Positions 1 to 12,319 of a DNA stretch of 64,000 nucleotides are shown here, piece after piece. The notes below the pieces were generated by a model, which saw only the letters and a program-made list of their open reading frames with translations, was not told the DNA's origin and did no database searches. Made by a program: the position numbers and the translations under genes. How positions within the stretch are numbered: the stretch's first letter is position 1; each line of letters starts with the position of its first letter. The stretch covers positions 7,068,001-7,132,000 of the forward strand of contig NC_016457.1 of NCBI RefSeq assembly GCF_000226115.1, in the 5' to 3' direction. Source of the DNA: Thermothielavioides terrestris NRRL 8126. Lineage: Eukaryota; Ascomycota; Sordariomycetes; Sordariales; Chaetomiaceae.

Positions 1-888
1 TCTCCGAGATGCGCTCCCGCTCTCGGTTGATGGTCTGCAGCGTGTTCATGAGGTTGGTGGCCGCCATGGCCGCCTCGGCGATGTCGACCTTCATTTGCTC
101 CTGTTCGGCTTCTAGGTTGAACACTCTCGCTTTTTTGCCCTTCTTGCTCTTCTTGTCCTTCGTTTTGCCCGCCTTGGCGTCCCGTGGGGACGCGGAGAAG
201 GACTGCACCACCGGAGGGTTAGTCTGGTTCCACACCGGCGTGTAGGCCGTCGATGCTTGGGCCGGTTCAGGTCTGTCGTCGTCCTCGTCCTCGTCGACAA
301 AGGGGTTCGCAGTCTCCTGGATAACCCTGGACCTTTCCTGCGTTACGACATGTTTGCGCCGCGGAAGTTCCTGAGAACTGTGAGCCGGCAACGACATTAT
401 CAAGGCGGTGAGGAGGCTACCTGGTAGAGCCGGGCAACCTGTTCCATGCCGCGAGTGTTTTTGTACTCGTTCGCCCAGCTGAGGAAGAGTTCCGAGCACT
501 TCTTCTTAACCTCGGGATCCGAGAGACTAGCCGTGCCGCAGAAACGGAGACGCTCGAGGAGGGCCTCATCAGCGAAGGTCCTCTGGAAGCGAGGGCCGGC
601 ATTCTGAATGAGGCCATCGAGGAGAGTCAAGGCGCGGAGCTGACGGTGCAAGTTGCCGTACTTCAGCTTCTTCCGGATGGCACGGGCAGCCTCGGTGGGG
701 CCCGAGTCTTGGAGGTTGACGACCTCGACGAGATCGGGAATACCGCTGAGATCGTCCACAGGTATTGCCTCACTCGTCAGTCTCTCGATAGTCACGGTGA
801 CTGCCGTGTAGGGTTTCTTCTATTGAGCTTCTTAGACATGATGGACCATGAGAACACGGTGAGTGGTGTTGATTACCTGAGAGAACAT
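1..888 (-). CDS. lsb5: LSB5-like VHS/GAT-domain protein (3' part lies outside the window)
   Basis: Model: exon 888-877 (only 12 nt, encoding MFSQ), intron 876-820, exon 819-421, intron 420-371, exon 370 to beyond position 1. All junctions keep frame; introns are GT-AG, 57 and 50 nt. The second exon encodes a VHS domain (KKPYTAVTVTIERLTSE..., then DLVEVVNLQDSGPTEAARAI, an all-helical fold). The last visible exon has an acidic linker (VDEDEDDD), a Lys-rich stretch (KDKKSKKGKK), then FNLEAEQEQMKVDIAEAAMA, which resembles the start of a GAT domain. In yeast, Lsb5 binds Las17/WASP and ubiquitin and links actin to endocytosis; the same role is inferred here. The tiny first exon was chosen because the KPYTAV frame hits a TAG immediately upstream, which is the acceptor itself. 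Incomplete at the window edge. Confidence 0.85.
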
Positions 889-1794
889 GGTGGGCTGCCT
901 CGACCTGCCCAGCTCCGGTCCCGCGGTACGGGCTTTGCTTGCTCCCCAACACCAGGTGTCTGGCGGAAGGCGTCAACCAATAGACGCGTTATTCAGGATT
1001 GAGGACCGGCCTCAGCGCGCAGACGCGCCACGAGCTCACGACGGTATGAGATGATGAGGGGCTTGTCTATCGATGGTAAGCGGAACATGCCCTGTAGGGG
1101 CCATATAAGTCTATCGATGGTGTCTCTTCGGTAGGCCTTGGACAGAGCCGAAGCAAAAAAATTTTCACTTCAGGTTCAACAAGCTGAGGTTCTGCCTGCG
1201 TCGACACGGGATGTCGGGAGGTCGCAGTCCGGCGACGGAAGTTGACTGCTGCTGGTGGCTGAGTGATAAGATAAGGCGAGCCCGCGGGGTAGCTCCGGCG
1301 GTGCGACAACCAAGCAAAGCTCGTGGTTTCGCACAGGTCAGGGGGGAAAGAATCACGCGACCTTTCCGAATCACAAAACGAGAGGAAGAGGAGGAAGCCA
1401 CGGCCCAGATTGTTTGTGTTTCAGAGCAGATCATTTGCGAGGTGGCATTGAGAAAGGCACTTCCCCGCGGCCCCGCACCAACGTTAACGTTAACATCGGG
1501 ATCGTCACTGGGCCCACGCTCAGTCCAAGCTTGCACTTATTAGACAAGGCTGACGACTCGATGGGATGATGGTTGGATTGGTACCCGGAAACCTGCTTGA
1601 GTGAGCAAATGGCACCTGGATCTTTCGATCAACGTCTTCATCAAACGTGCGAAACACCTGTGCACTGAATATGATGTAGACCCCCCTGGCTCAATTCTTG
1701 GTATGTACGTTACAAGAAGTACCTTTCCCAAACACGTGTTGCCAGGCTGGCAACAATGTTAGACCAAGCACAAGCGCCACGCCTGACGAAACGC
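889..1794. other. Intergenic region between lsb5 and rei1
   Basis: About 0.9 kb: upstream of lsb5 (which reads away, minus strand) and downstream of rei1. I see no convincing gene; the open frames lack domain-like composition. A small palindromic repeat, ACGTTAACGTTAAC, lies near 1482-1496. Confidence 0.6.
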
Positions 1795-3557
1795 TCATCG
1801 CAAATACGTAGCAGGGTGCGCAGCCTTCTCCTTGATGGCCAGCCGAGCGTGCAGCATGCCCTTGTTCTTCTGATTTTCCCACTCCTGCCGCCGGCCCTTG
1901 TTAATCACGTTCCTCACCCGCCGGTCCGACAGCGCCGTGACGCCCAGCCCTTTCATGTCCCTGGTAACCAGCGCGCGACCGCGAGCGGCAGCATCCCTGC
2001 CCGGGCGGGCGCTGCCGTCGACATCCATCTCGTTCTCTCTCTCGGCAGCCTCGATGGCGAGGCGCTCGGCCCGCTCCTCGGCCGTGGGGTGGTTGTACAG
2101 GTTCTGGCGGTAGTACTTGCTGAGTGACCGATGGCCGACGGACTTGCCCGACGGAAGGTGGAGCTCGTAGTCGTCGTAGAAAACCGCACGGGCCCGCTTG
2201 TGCGAGTGCGCATGCCAGCCGTCTGCTTGGCGGTGTGCGCGCGCACTGCTGCGCGAGTGGTGAGGATGCTTGTCCGGACGCCCGTGCTCATGGTCGTGTC
2301 CCTCCGCAGGAACGGCGTGGAGATCGTCAGAGTCGAGTGACGATGCTTCGCTGTCCGTCTCCCAGTTCTCATCCTCCATAACTTCATCACCGTCCTCGCC
2401 AGTGAGCTTGGTCTCCCTCTTAGCCCCAAGCTTGGGAGTCTCGTTTTGCTGCTCGTTGTCCTCGGATTCGTCTTCCCAGTCTCCCTCTTCATCCGAGTAT
2501 GTGCTTCGGAAGTCATAAAACTCGCCGATGTCGAGCTGCTCCTCCTCGGTAATGTACGGGATGTGGCAGTGGCCCTTATCCCGCATGTGTGTTTGCACCG
2601 CATACACGTTCGCTTTCACTTTGCCGCAGCCGAGACACTCGTTTAGCGCAAATACCCGCTCCTGGAGGTAGCCGAGCAGGCCTTCAAGGTCCACCAGATA
2701 CTTCTTTTCTGGGATGAACATGCCGTGAACGCTCTCCATGTGTGCGACGTTGAGAGGCGGGGTTGGGGACTCGTGATTGCAGAAAAGGCACGTCTTCAGC
2801 GACGGGGTCAGGGTCGGGGCTGGGGCAGCCGGCTTGCTGGCTATCGGAGTGGGTGCCAAAGGCGTTCTGGACGGCGACTCTTCCTCGCTGGACGTCTGTG
2901 ACACGGGGTGCTCTGGCTTGTTCTGCGCCTCGGCGGACAAGTGGGGGTTAGAGGGCCGCTTAACGGGCGACGTGGAGTCGTGAAGTCCAGTGGTCCTCAG
3001 CCCTTCGACAACCTCGTTAAACTCCTCCTCGGCATCCGAGTCCACCACAGAGTCGGCCGCGGGTTCGCCTAGAGAGAACGACATGGAGCTCGCCTCATCG
3101 TCGACTTTGCGGTTCGGCTGAGCTGCCAGTGCGGCAACCCTTGCCTTGTGCTTAGCGCTGCTGAGATGATTCCGGAAGGAGTTCTCGCTGTAGTACGTTT
3201 TCTGGCAGATCTCGCAAGCGCGCTCGAAGCCAGCCTTGTCTGCCTGCGCAGTAGTCTCCGCTCGAGCTTGCAGGACTTTTTCGTTGAAAATTTCGGACGA
3301 GATGGGCGGCAGCGAAGCGACACGGCGCTTTAGGTTGTACCGACTGCGTGCCGAATGTAAGCTTCCAAGTAACAATCATAGATACATTTGTTGAAGAAGA
3401 TCACTTACTGCCAGTCGCTGCGCATGTGAGCCCTTTGTAGGTCGCTGTTGCGAAAAGCGACCTGACAAGTGTTGCAAGTGTAGGGATGCAAAGCGCCCGA
3501 CTCCATGTTCGAAACGCCGCTGCTGGGAGCATACCGACTGCCAATGACGGTGGCCAT
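1795..3557 (-). CDS. rei1: REI1-type cytoplasmic pre-60S biogenesis factor (C2H2 zinc fingers)
   Basis: Model: exon 3557-3409, intron 3408-3344 (65 nt, GTAAGT...CAG), exon 3343-1795; 565 residues. The junction splits the His codon of MRSDW-H-RYNLKRR, which joins perfectly to the family pattern. Zinc finger 1 spans residues 26-50 (C28, C31, H44, H50). A second U1-like finger follows (CEICQKTYYSENSFRNHL). Two more occur mid-protein (CLFCNHESP..., CLGCGKVKANVYAVQTHM). Acidic linkers (YSDEEGDWEDESEDNEQQ) separate them from a basic C-terminus. Rei1 (ZNF622 in animals) helps release and recycle shuttling factors from late 60S particles in the cytoplasm. The start at 3557 (MATVIGS) was chosen over the longer upstream frame by family resemblance. 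The last residues are atypical for the family, so a small 3' intron near 1820 cannot be excluded. Confidence 0.9.
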
Positions 3558-4698
3558 GGTTTCAAAAATTCGATGTATATGTTGCTCTCTGGGCTGGGTT
3601 CCCTGCAAGTCGGCGAGCGGGGTGGCAGGCAGTGGCGAGGAGTCTTTTAGAAGCAGAGAGCGCTGTAGCTCAGTGATACAACGGTCTCCTTAGCAACTCG
3701 CCTTATAAAAGGGAAAGGACGTTTCGCGGAGAAGGCGAAACAAGTGGTGCCTGCTGATTAATGCTGGGCAAAGCTCGGAGACGAACGTCAGTCTTTTGGA
3801 ACAATTTTCTGGTGGCGGTTTAACTATGGCGGGGTTCAACTGTGGACGTCACATTCTCTTGGCAGGCGGGCTGCCACCCAGGTTGCCCGATCTGCAGTGC
3901 TCGAGACGCAGCCAAAAAGGTACCTGAGCTGTTAATTACGAGGTAAGCGCTAGAAGAGCAGGAACCAGTCAGCTGCCGAGGGGCAGGTAAAGTACCTTAG
4001 TTAGTAATCCGCACATATGCCGTACACTCCAACACTACACCAAAGCTCGGAAACCTCTTAGGGTTAGGGTCTCATATTTGAGTCGGGGGTCTCACGTGCT
4101 AACAGTCAGGTATCCGTACGTACTAGCTTTCCCCTTGCTCTCCCGCGATGTGGTGAAAGGCAAAGGTTGAATCTGGGCTCCGGGGTTCCTGTATCCTTGA
4201 ATCAGGCGCTCAGAACAGCTCATGAGGTCAGAGATGGTAATAACGTGAGTCACGAGAGGAGCTGGGACACTGACCCAATATGGAAGGCAAGGTCCACAGA
4301 GGGAGTCGGGCGTGGCTCCGCCAAGCTCGGGTTCGGTGGGTCCCACTCTTTGCGATGTACGGAATACTCCGTACTGTGTACGACTCCCAGCTGGTTGTGG
4401 TAGCAGGGCATCATCACCTATTCACTAACTAACGGGTGTTTGACGACGAAATCCGAGCCCTGAATTCCAGGTTCCATCCCACCCAACGCCTCTGCCGCCG
4501 CATTTCTTAGTTACGCGCGCTTTTCAGGGTCCAATCTACCCGAAACTCCTGTGCCACGCCCCCCGGAGCCTTCTTCCCCCTCAGCCGCAGCACCCGCGAT
4601 CGCCGCCCTCTCGCACCAAAGCCGAGCCGAGTCGAGCCGGACCCGCGGATCACAACTAGTCTTTCTCCTCCAACTTCTTCCTCTTCAATGTCCATGTC
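3558..4698. promoter_or_regulatory. Divergent intergenic region between rei1 and the HECT ligase gene
   Basis: About 1.1 kb separates the two starts, so promoters of both genes must lie here. A TATA-like stretch for rei1 (TTTTATAAGG on the minus strand) is at about 3704-3713. A double telomere-type motif TTAGGGTTAGGG is at 4059-4070. A pyrimidine-rich leader (CTTTCTCCTCCAACTTCTTC) precedes the HECT start. No other gene is seen. Confidence 0.5.
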
Positions 4699-7600
4699 AT
4701 GACGCGGGACGCCATGCGGCCAACGAGCGCCGGCGGCAGTAGCCGCAAGAACGACAGCGAACTCGATCTTCTGGCCGGCCTTTGGCAGGAAGCGCGCTTC
4801 GCCAGGCTGCCGTGCGATGCTCCCCGCGAGCTGAAGGACCTGGTCGAGGACATCGACAACCCGAAGCGCGTCTACGCAATCCACAAAGCGAGTCGTCGCC
4901 ACAACTTCCAGCTGCTCGTGCAGAAGTGAGTCTCATCAGGCTGCTTGTGCCTGATTTTGCAACCTGCTAACTGCTGTCGTGCGTCTAGGTATATCGTGCA
5001 GCTCCGAGAGGGCTGTGGCGCCGAGCACTGCAATACCTCGACCTGCTTCACCTGCCGGAAGAGGATCGCAGGCCGGGCGCCGGTCCGCAGGTACAACACG
5101 ACAAGCGCGAGAACATTGGCGTTGCATCTTGCGAGCCAGGAGAATCCAGAACACGGCTTATGCCCAAATTTAAGGCCTCCCAAGGCACCACCTGCCGCCC
5201 TCAGCTCCCTCGTCTTCGTTCCGAGTCCCAAGCCCCAACTGCGGGATGAACGAGCCCCGCCTCCCTCCCCGAAAGCTCAAGCCGTGCACAATCATCGTCC
5301 CGCATCTCCGAAGACGAGCAATGTGGACCGCATCCAGCCCTCGTCTGCTCGAAGTTGCGCCGGTGAAGGACATGCTGAGAGGGGAGAGAGGATAAAGATT
5401 GCACATTCCCGAACTGGACCGGATGACCACAGGCAACCTCGCCGCCCGGGTTTTACGGTCATCGAGGAGCCTGTCAGCAAAGACCACCGGTCCTTTGCGG
5501 CAAACCTGTTTGGGACTGTGGCTTTCAAAATGCTGGAGTGGCTCACTCCCGCTGCGGTAGAAGATATGTCCCGGAGAGCGCGGAGTTTTCGAGGTGAGCT
5601 GGATTCTGAGGATGGACTCGGAGACGCGGCAGCAGCCAAGCTCGACTCCTCCAAGTCGGAAAACGCAGCCAAATCCGGCCTGTCCAAGTCGCTGCAGGAC
5701 TCGCCTCTCTCATCTGATGGGCTACACGGGAACCTGGCGAACGGTCGGAGCCCCTGTCTGCCTAGCCAGAGCGAGAAGGAGCCAAGGGGACTGAAGGATG
5801 TCCAGCAGCCGCTCGAGCCTGCCCCAGGCCCTCGTGTGACGAATCCGCGCCGGAACTCCAATGCCAAGGTCCGGACCTCATCTGGGACGAAGCCGAAACG
5901 GCAGCTCTCAATCGACCCCTATGCACAAGATTCCGCGGCCGAAGAACCCTTCGCAGCTTTACTGAGATCTCCCCGAGCCATTGCGGGACCCGCAGAGAGG
6001 GGTTCGCGAGGCCCTAAAACGGCTGGCTCGAGTCTCTCCCGGCCAATATCACAGCTTTCCTCGGCAGGCTTTTTCGACGACGTCTCGCTTGAGAAAATGC
6101 CTCCCCCAAAGAGCATCGATGTCAAACCTTGGAACAATCGGGCCCAACCAAGTGCGCCCAAAGTTAGCGAGTCCGGCAGCCTGACGGAAGTCGGCACCGC
6201 ACCTGGCGTATCTGGTGACCGATCCTGTAGCCTCGGTTCGTCGGCAGCGGCAGGCCAGGACTCGGAATCGGAGGACGAGAGCTTGCTGCCCCAGGCGCTA
6301 GCCAGGCTGGACGCCGAAGTTGTCGACTTCCTTTGCGATGTTATCCAGGAGGACGGCACTGCCGAGAAGCACATGCTCGAGCCCCAGTCCGTTACGCGTT
6401 TCCACAACCGGCAGGCCGGGCAAAGAAGTCTAGCGAGGCGGAAGCGTCGGTTGGCTCAGGCCTATCCAACCAACATGAGATTGGAGTGGAAGTTGTTCGT
6501 TGAGCAAACCCTCTTCTATGTCCTCAGCGATCCACATCTGGCTCTTCGTTCCTTCACCCAAAAGGGCCAGCTCTACGACTCACAGACCCTCTGGTACTGC
6601 ATGCTGAGGTTGACGCGGATCGCACCTAGCCTGGTGTTCCACAGTCTGTGGATGGCCGCGGCAAGTCTCTTCGCCCCTCCCAAGCCGCTCCAGACCCTGA
6701 GGTCGCCGACGACCAAGGTCTTCCCCAAAAACGAACCATCGCTCTCCAACGTGGAGGCAGGACGTCTCCTTTCGATATGCTTGCATGCGTTGGTTGCAGC
6801 AGCGCCCCTGGTTAGCGACTCTCGGCAGCTCTACGACATGTCGAGAATCAGATCGCACGGCCTGAGCCTCGCCGGGAGCGGTGCGGTAGCCCGGCAACCG
6901 ACAGAGCTCTGTCTACAGTACGAAGACATCTTCACGGACGACATGGCGCTTCGGTTAGCGAAGCGCTTGTTCACAGCAATCACGACCCGCCGCTACTTCG
7001 ACGAGCTGCGCCAGTCAAACATCGACGGGGAAGAACATCAGGAGCAGGACGTGCTAGCGCCGTTGTTCTCCCAACTGGATTTTCTGAATATGGACGCAGT
7101 CTATGTCCTTGATTTCTCGTTCCCCGACCGTGCTCTTCACGAAACACGGGTTCCGATTCTCCTTCTGGACTGGGCGAGGGCCGTCATGCTTAACGAGTGG
7201 GACGGCTCCCCGGAAGTTGCGGGGGACGGTCCTTTTGGCGGCACCCTCGCCCTGATTGAGGCTATGTGTAAGCCAACTAACCACCACATCACTCAGTGAT
7301 AATGCCTGCTAACGGTCGTCACAGACAAAAGACGGCACGAGCTCCTCCTGGCCGATGCTCAGTTCCGCTTTGATTATCTCGCAGAGCGCCTGGACACGAT
7401 CAAAGTTCCCATCTCGTGGTTGTCTCATACGCCGACGCGGCAACGCCTCCACCTTCTGGACTTTCCCTACTTATTCAGCCCCTCCACCCTGGTGTCATAC
7501 TTCCGAGCAATCAACCTCTCCAGAATGGGCCGTTATTACGAGGAAGCCAGCTCGCTGCATAGCAAGATCAAGCTGATTAGTCACCAAGGAGGTCTAACCC

Positions 7601-8835
7601 AGCACCATAAGGACGAGCTGACCGAGCGGATGAAAGTGGCGGGAGCCAATTATCTGGTTCTCGATATTTCGAGAGATGCCGTGCTCCAAGACGCGTTCGA
7701 CCAGCTGTGGCGGAGAGAGGAACGAGAGCTGCTGCGGCCACTGAAAGTCCGTCTGGGGGAGTCGAGCGGCGAAGAAGGCTTCGATTCCGGCGGCGTGCAA
7801 CAGGAGTTCTTCAGGATGGCCATCGCAGAAGCTCTCAACCCAGACTACGGCGCCTTCACGGTGGATGAGCGCACGCGCATGGCTTGGTTCCTGCCGGGCT
7901 CGCTAGAGGACGAATGGAAGTTCGAGCTGATCGGCCTGCTCGTCTCGCTGGCCGTGTACAACGGCCTCACGCTTCCGGTGACATTCCCCAAGGCTCTCTA
8001 CCGCAAGCTCCTGGGGGAGCCGGTTACCGAGCTGCACCACATCGCCGACGGATGGCCTGATTTGGCAAGTGGACTCACCTCGCTGCTGGAGTGGGATGAG
8101 AAAGACGGCCTCGTCGAAGATGTGTTCGCTCGCACCTACGAGTTCTCAGTGTCCACGTTCGGCCAAGTGGTTACCAGAGAAATGAAGCCACTCTCCGACG
8201 ACCATCACCGTCGCCGCAGCCACCAGCAAGACGAGGCGTGGCCGCAGTTTTCCAAAACCCGCTCCGGCTCCCCGGCGCCCCCCCGCGGCAACCCAGATGG
8301 AGACGACGCGCCGCTGGTCACCAGTGCCAACCGCAACGCCTACGTGTCCGACTACATCCGCTACCTCACCGACGTCTCGGTCCGCCCGCAGTACGAGGCC
8401 TTCGCCCGCGGCTTCCACACGTGCCTGCACCCGAAGTCGCTCACGCTGCTCACCCCGTCGCTGCTGCAGTCCGTAGTCGAGGGTGTGCAGGAGATCGACA
8501 TCGCGGAGCTGAAGCGGTACGTGCGCTACATCGGCTGGGACGCGTCGCACCGCACCGTCAGGGACTTCTGGAGCATCGTCAAGCGCTACGACGACAACAT
8601 GAAGCGCAAGCTGCTCGAGTTCGTCACGGCCAGCGACCGCCTGCCCGTCGGTGGGCCCAAGAACCTCATGTTCATCGTGCAGCGCAACGGCGAGGAGGAC
8701 GACCCGGCCGGCAGGCTGCCTACCTCGTATACGTGTTACGGCACCTTGCTGCTGCCGGAGTACAAGGACAAGGAGGTGCTGAGGGAGAGACTGGCCATGG
8801 CGCTGGAGAACGCGCAGGGGTTCGGGTTTGCTTGA
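4699..8835 (+). CDS. hul4: HECT-type E3 ubiquitin ligase with N-terminal AZUL zinc finger (Hul4/UBE3A type)
   Basis: Model: exons 4699-4925, 4989-7267 and 7325-8835; introns of 63 nt (GTGAGT, branch CTAAC at 4967) and 57 nt (GTAAGC, branch CTAAC). The product is 1338 residues. Residues about 77-140 match the AZUL zinc-binding domain known from UBE3A: C85, C90, C95, C98 and C134, with HLASQENPEHG before the last Cys. The middle third is Ser/Pro-rich and probably disordered. The C-terminal third is a HECT domain: GGVQQEFFRMAIAEALNP marks its start, and the thioester Cys is C1306 in the motif TSYTCYGTLLLPEY, 32 residues from the end. HECT ligases take ubiquitin from an E2 onto this Cys and transfer it to substrates. 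Substrates cannot be read from sequence. The Hul4 name rests on AZUL plus HECT architecture, so the exact orthologue is less sure than the family. Confidence 0.92.
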
Positions 8836-9655
8836 GAGAAAGCCGGTCAGCCAGCAAGCATGCAAGCAAACTCAAATTTCAATTGAGAAGTCGGACGGAG
8901 CTGTACACCTTGGGCTGAGGTGGACTGGATCCGAGTCCAGGTGTGCAGCGACGTACTTGAACTCTGTTGTCGGAAGGGTGAGGAGCAACTGGGCGATGAT
9001 TTCCTTCCGGTCGACCTCTACGTGTTCCTTGCACTTCTCGTTCGTTCCTATGCTAGTACCTAATGGTTGGTTCCCGGGTTGGTGGGATGGTTGGAGGCAA
9101 ATGGCTGACTACGGCCTGGAATGGATAACGGGACTGACTGTGAGCGAAACTTGTTTCAAAACCACAAAATACATTCTTAATCTGTAGGTAGCGAGTGTAT
9201 CATTCCGAACGTGGCAGTTTGGAACCTGCCTGAGATAGAGGGGTCTTCTGCTCTGCTCTGCTCTGCTCTGCTCTGCTCTTCTCTGCTCTGGGGAAGGCGA
9301 AAAAGCACTCCTTTTCCTCTTCTTTCACACTACCCCTCATTTGGTCAAGGTCTATAATGCCCGGGTTCAATGCCAAGGGATCCATACAGCGCCCATGATA
9401 CCGCGGGCGTTGAGTAGACATCCAGGGGCAACACAGCCCCAGGGAGACAGAGCCGGACACCTCGATGACTTACTCACAAGCTACCATGATCGCTTGAGCT
9501 TAGAATGAGCTTAGAACTAATCCCACACACTCATTCATGCATGTATTGACGCCCACAGGTATCTATTTACCCAGTTTTGTCTCCGGAGCAACTAACTCCT
9601 CTTATTGACCCAGGGCATGCATGCTATATGTCTACCACACCCCCAATCTCCACCC
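8836..9655. other. Convergent intergenic region between hul4 and cct5
   Basis: Both flanking genes end here, so this holds the two 3' UTRs and terminators. Apart from the CTCTG microsatellite at 9247-9290 I see no structured element and no gene. Confidence 0.6.
9247..9290. repeat. CTCTG pentanucleotide microsatellite
   Basis: A run of TGCTC units (CTCTG on shift), about eight copies with one interruption (TTCTC) near its right end. It lies in the untranslated space between two convergent genes. Confidence 0.9.
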
Positions 9656-11569
9656 TTAGAAGTCTTCCTCGCCCGACCCCGACACAATGACGTTATTCAC
9701 CTTGAGCACCATGCGGCAGAGCTGGGTGGCCAGCATGAGCTGCTGCTTCTTGCCGATAAGCGGGTCGATGACGAAGGCCTCCTTCATGTCGTTGGACCCG
9801 CGGCCCATGCAGTCGACGCCGAGGCGGCCGCGGCCGGCGGGCGTCTTGACCTGCTGGCTCTTGATCTCGGCGAGCGTGGCGATCGGGTTCAGGCCGCTGT
9901 TCTCGGCGAGCGCCATGGGGATGGCGTCGAGGGCCTCGGCGAAGGCGCGCATCGCGTACTGCTCCAGGCCGGGCGTCTTGACGGCCGCGTCCTCGACCGC
10001 CAGGCTGCAGGCGATCTCGGCCGAGCCGCCGCCGTAGACGACGCGGTTGTCGCGGACGAGGTTGCGCACGACGCAGAGGGCGTCGTGGAGCGAGCGCTTG
10101 GCTTCGTCGATGATCTGCATCTTGGTCAGCGGGATGTCTTTCTTCAAGTCGGCTGAGGACTGGGGTGTGGTTTTACCATCTTGTTGCTGCCCCGGACAAA
10201 CACGGTGACCGCCCGCGTATTGGCGCACTCCTCGATCACAAGCATCTTGTCTCTTGTTGTGCCAAAGGTCATCTCCCGCACGATGCCAGCGGTGCCGAGC
10301 TTCTCGGGCTTGAGGTCCTCGAAGCGGGGTACGATCCGGCCGTTGGTCGCGATAGCAATGAGCTCGATCTCCGGACCGCCCACCCACCTTACCGCAGGGA
10401 GGTTGTTCTGGAGAAGGAGGTGGTTGGCTTCGTCATCGAAACCCCACTGGCAGATGGCCAGGTTCGCGCCGGCGTCCTTTATTTGCTGGATCATCTCGAC
10501 AAACTTCTCCCGCTCGTAGTTCTGCAGCTTCTTGAACTCCTCCACGCTGCCGATCTCAAGCTTGTGCTTCGTCTTTGGCTTGGGCGGCTCGAAGGCGCAT
10601 GTTAGAATGGCGATCTTGGCGTCCCGCACTTCAGACGGCATTTGCGGGTGAGAGAAGTCCTTGTCGACGATGACGCCCTTGACAAGGATCGTGTCCTCAA
10701 GTGCACCGCCCACCTTGCCATCCACCTTAATCAGCTCGAAATCGACATCCTTGCGCTCCAGGTCGGCCACGGACAGGACGGCGTCCACGGCAATTTGGGC
10801 GAACTGGTCATGCGCCTTGGACACGATCTTGCTCCCCAGGCTCGTCCTCGCCACCTTGACCAGGTTTTCCGTATTCTCCCTGCTGAACTCAATCACGTCC
10901 GAAATCTTGTCGAGCTCCGCCACGGCGATGTCACATGCCTGGTCGTAGCCGTCGGCGATCCTGATGGGGTGGATGCCCTTGTCGATGAGCTCAGCCGCCT
11001 GTTCCAGAAGAGCGCCGGCCAGGACGACCACACCGGTGGTGCCGTCGCCGATTTCGTCATCTTGCGACTTGGACAACTCGACCAACAGCTTGGCGACGTG
11101 GTTCGTGATCTCCATCTGCTGCAAAATAGTCGCGCCATCGTTTGTTACTGTGATGTCGCCGTCGGGGGAGATGAGAATCTTGTCGAGACCGCGCGGGCCT
11201 AATGATGTCTTGATGATGTTGGCCACGGTGCGCGCGGCGAGGATGTGGGATTTGACGGCCTCGTTGCCGTACTGGCGCTTCTTCTTGCCCTGACTGGGAG
11301 GGAGAGTCAGCAGTGGGGAGCAAGGGGGAGCAGGGGGGCGAATGGGGACGGAGGCGCTGACTCTCTGACGACGATGAACGGCCGGCCCTGCTCATCCTTC
11401 ATCACCGCCGCTGCAGTGCCGCCCACGTGTTAGCAGGGTGTCGAGCTTATGGCAGCACAGATAGTTGCATACCGTTCGACAAATCCAAGTCTGACCGGCC
11501 GCGGGTTAGCTATGAACGCACTCGATGCGATGCGGGGCGCGCGTTAGGTTGGAGCATACTCAACGCCAT
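9656..11569 (-). CDS. cct5: T-complex chaperonin subunit epsilon (CCT5/TRiC)
   Basis: Model on the minus strand: exons 11569-11560 (10 nt), 11410-11362, 11293-10177 and 10114-9656; introns of 149, 68 and 62 nt. The product is 544 residues and every junction is in phase. The group II chaperonin signature is clear: [21 protein letters not shown], and the ATPase motif GDGTT at residues 102-106. C-terminal motifs include [16 protein letters not shown] and [16 protein letters not shown]. Residues [19 protein letters not shown] and the C-terminal block point to epsilon rather than another paralogue. CCT5 is one of eight subunits of the cytosolic ring that folds actin, tubulin and WD40 proteins. The intron at 11361 uses GTCAGC as donor, weak but required: it gives [11 protein letters not shown]. 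The next intron ends in GCTAAC...TGCAG, a typical branch and acceptor. Confidence 0.93.
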
Positions 11570-12319
11570 CTTGACCGCTGCTGTTTGAGCCCCGAGTTGT
11601 GCGAAGCTTGTTGAAAAGAAATTGCAGCTTCGGGATCGGGCTTCAGTTGTTGTGTCTGGTGGAAACAGGCACCAGCGTTGGCTCTTCCTGGCTCGGCACT
11701 GCTCACGCTCTCTCTCTCGGACGTTAGCGTTCAACAAAAAAATGAGGAGAGGCGTCGGCAGGCTTCCAGGCTGGCAACGGCAGAATCTAAGTCCGACCCA
11801 GCGCTGTGGTTGGCTGTTAGGTGGTTCTGGTGTGGGCTGCAGGCAGCTTGCCCCGCGATTTAGGCTTTCACCGCCTGCGCAGATGAGTGAGTGGGGTCGA
11901 TTCGACCGCAACACCAAGGGGCCATGGTGCTGCCCCGCAGTTGACGGACTGGAGCTACCTTGCGCTCCTCCTGCTCTGAAGCCCAATCACCAGCTCGGCG
12001 CAACTCCAGTCGTGCCCGGTTGTCGGACGCATAACGCATCCAGCAGTCCAGCTTGCTTGAACACATTACCTATTTTCTCGGTCTATGAGATCGTGCAACT
12101 GGGCATCTGATTCGCCCTCTTCAAGCAGCATCAAGCTCGGCCTACTGTGGCCCGGCAAGCCCTTCCAGAGCACTACGACACACAGCCGGCGCCTCCGATT
12201 ACAAGTTCCCTCCTCTGGACTCGGACCTCAACATATTACTGTCAACGCTTTGCGACACCTATACTCACCTCCTGAAGCAACGACCTTCTCGCGAACACTC
12301 ACCCGTCATCGCCCCCGAG
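11570..12319. promoter_or_regulatory. Divergent promoter region of cct5 and hbs1
   Basis: The 750 bp between the two start codons must hold both promoters. The right part (12140-12300) is C/T-rich, as is common for fungal leaders. No gene or defined operator is recognised. Confidence 0.5.

Noticed and set aside
3660..3720. tRNA-like D-arm string (GTAGCTCAGTGATA)
   Set aside because: No TpsiC arm (GGTTCRANNCC) or acceptor pairing follows at the right distance.
4092..4403. Overlapping frames on both strands in the rei1-hul4 intergenic region
   Set aside because: Short, without domains or start context; consistent with promoter DNA.
8146..8865. 239-residue minus-strand frame opposite the HECT domain
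   Set aside because: Shadow frame of GC-biased codons; the HECT catalytic domain on the plus strand is unambiguous.
9605..11202. Several plus-strand frames of 95-186 residues opposite cct5
   Set aside because: Shadows of the conserved chaperonin exons on the minus strand.
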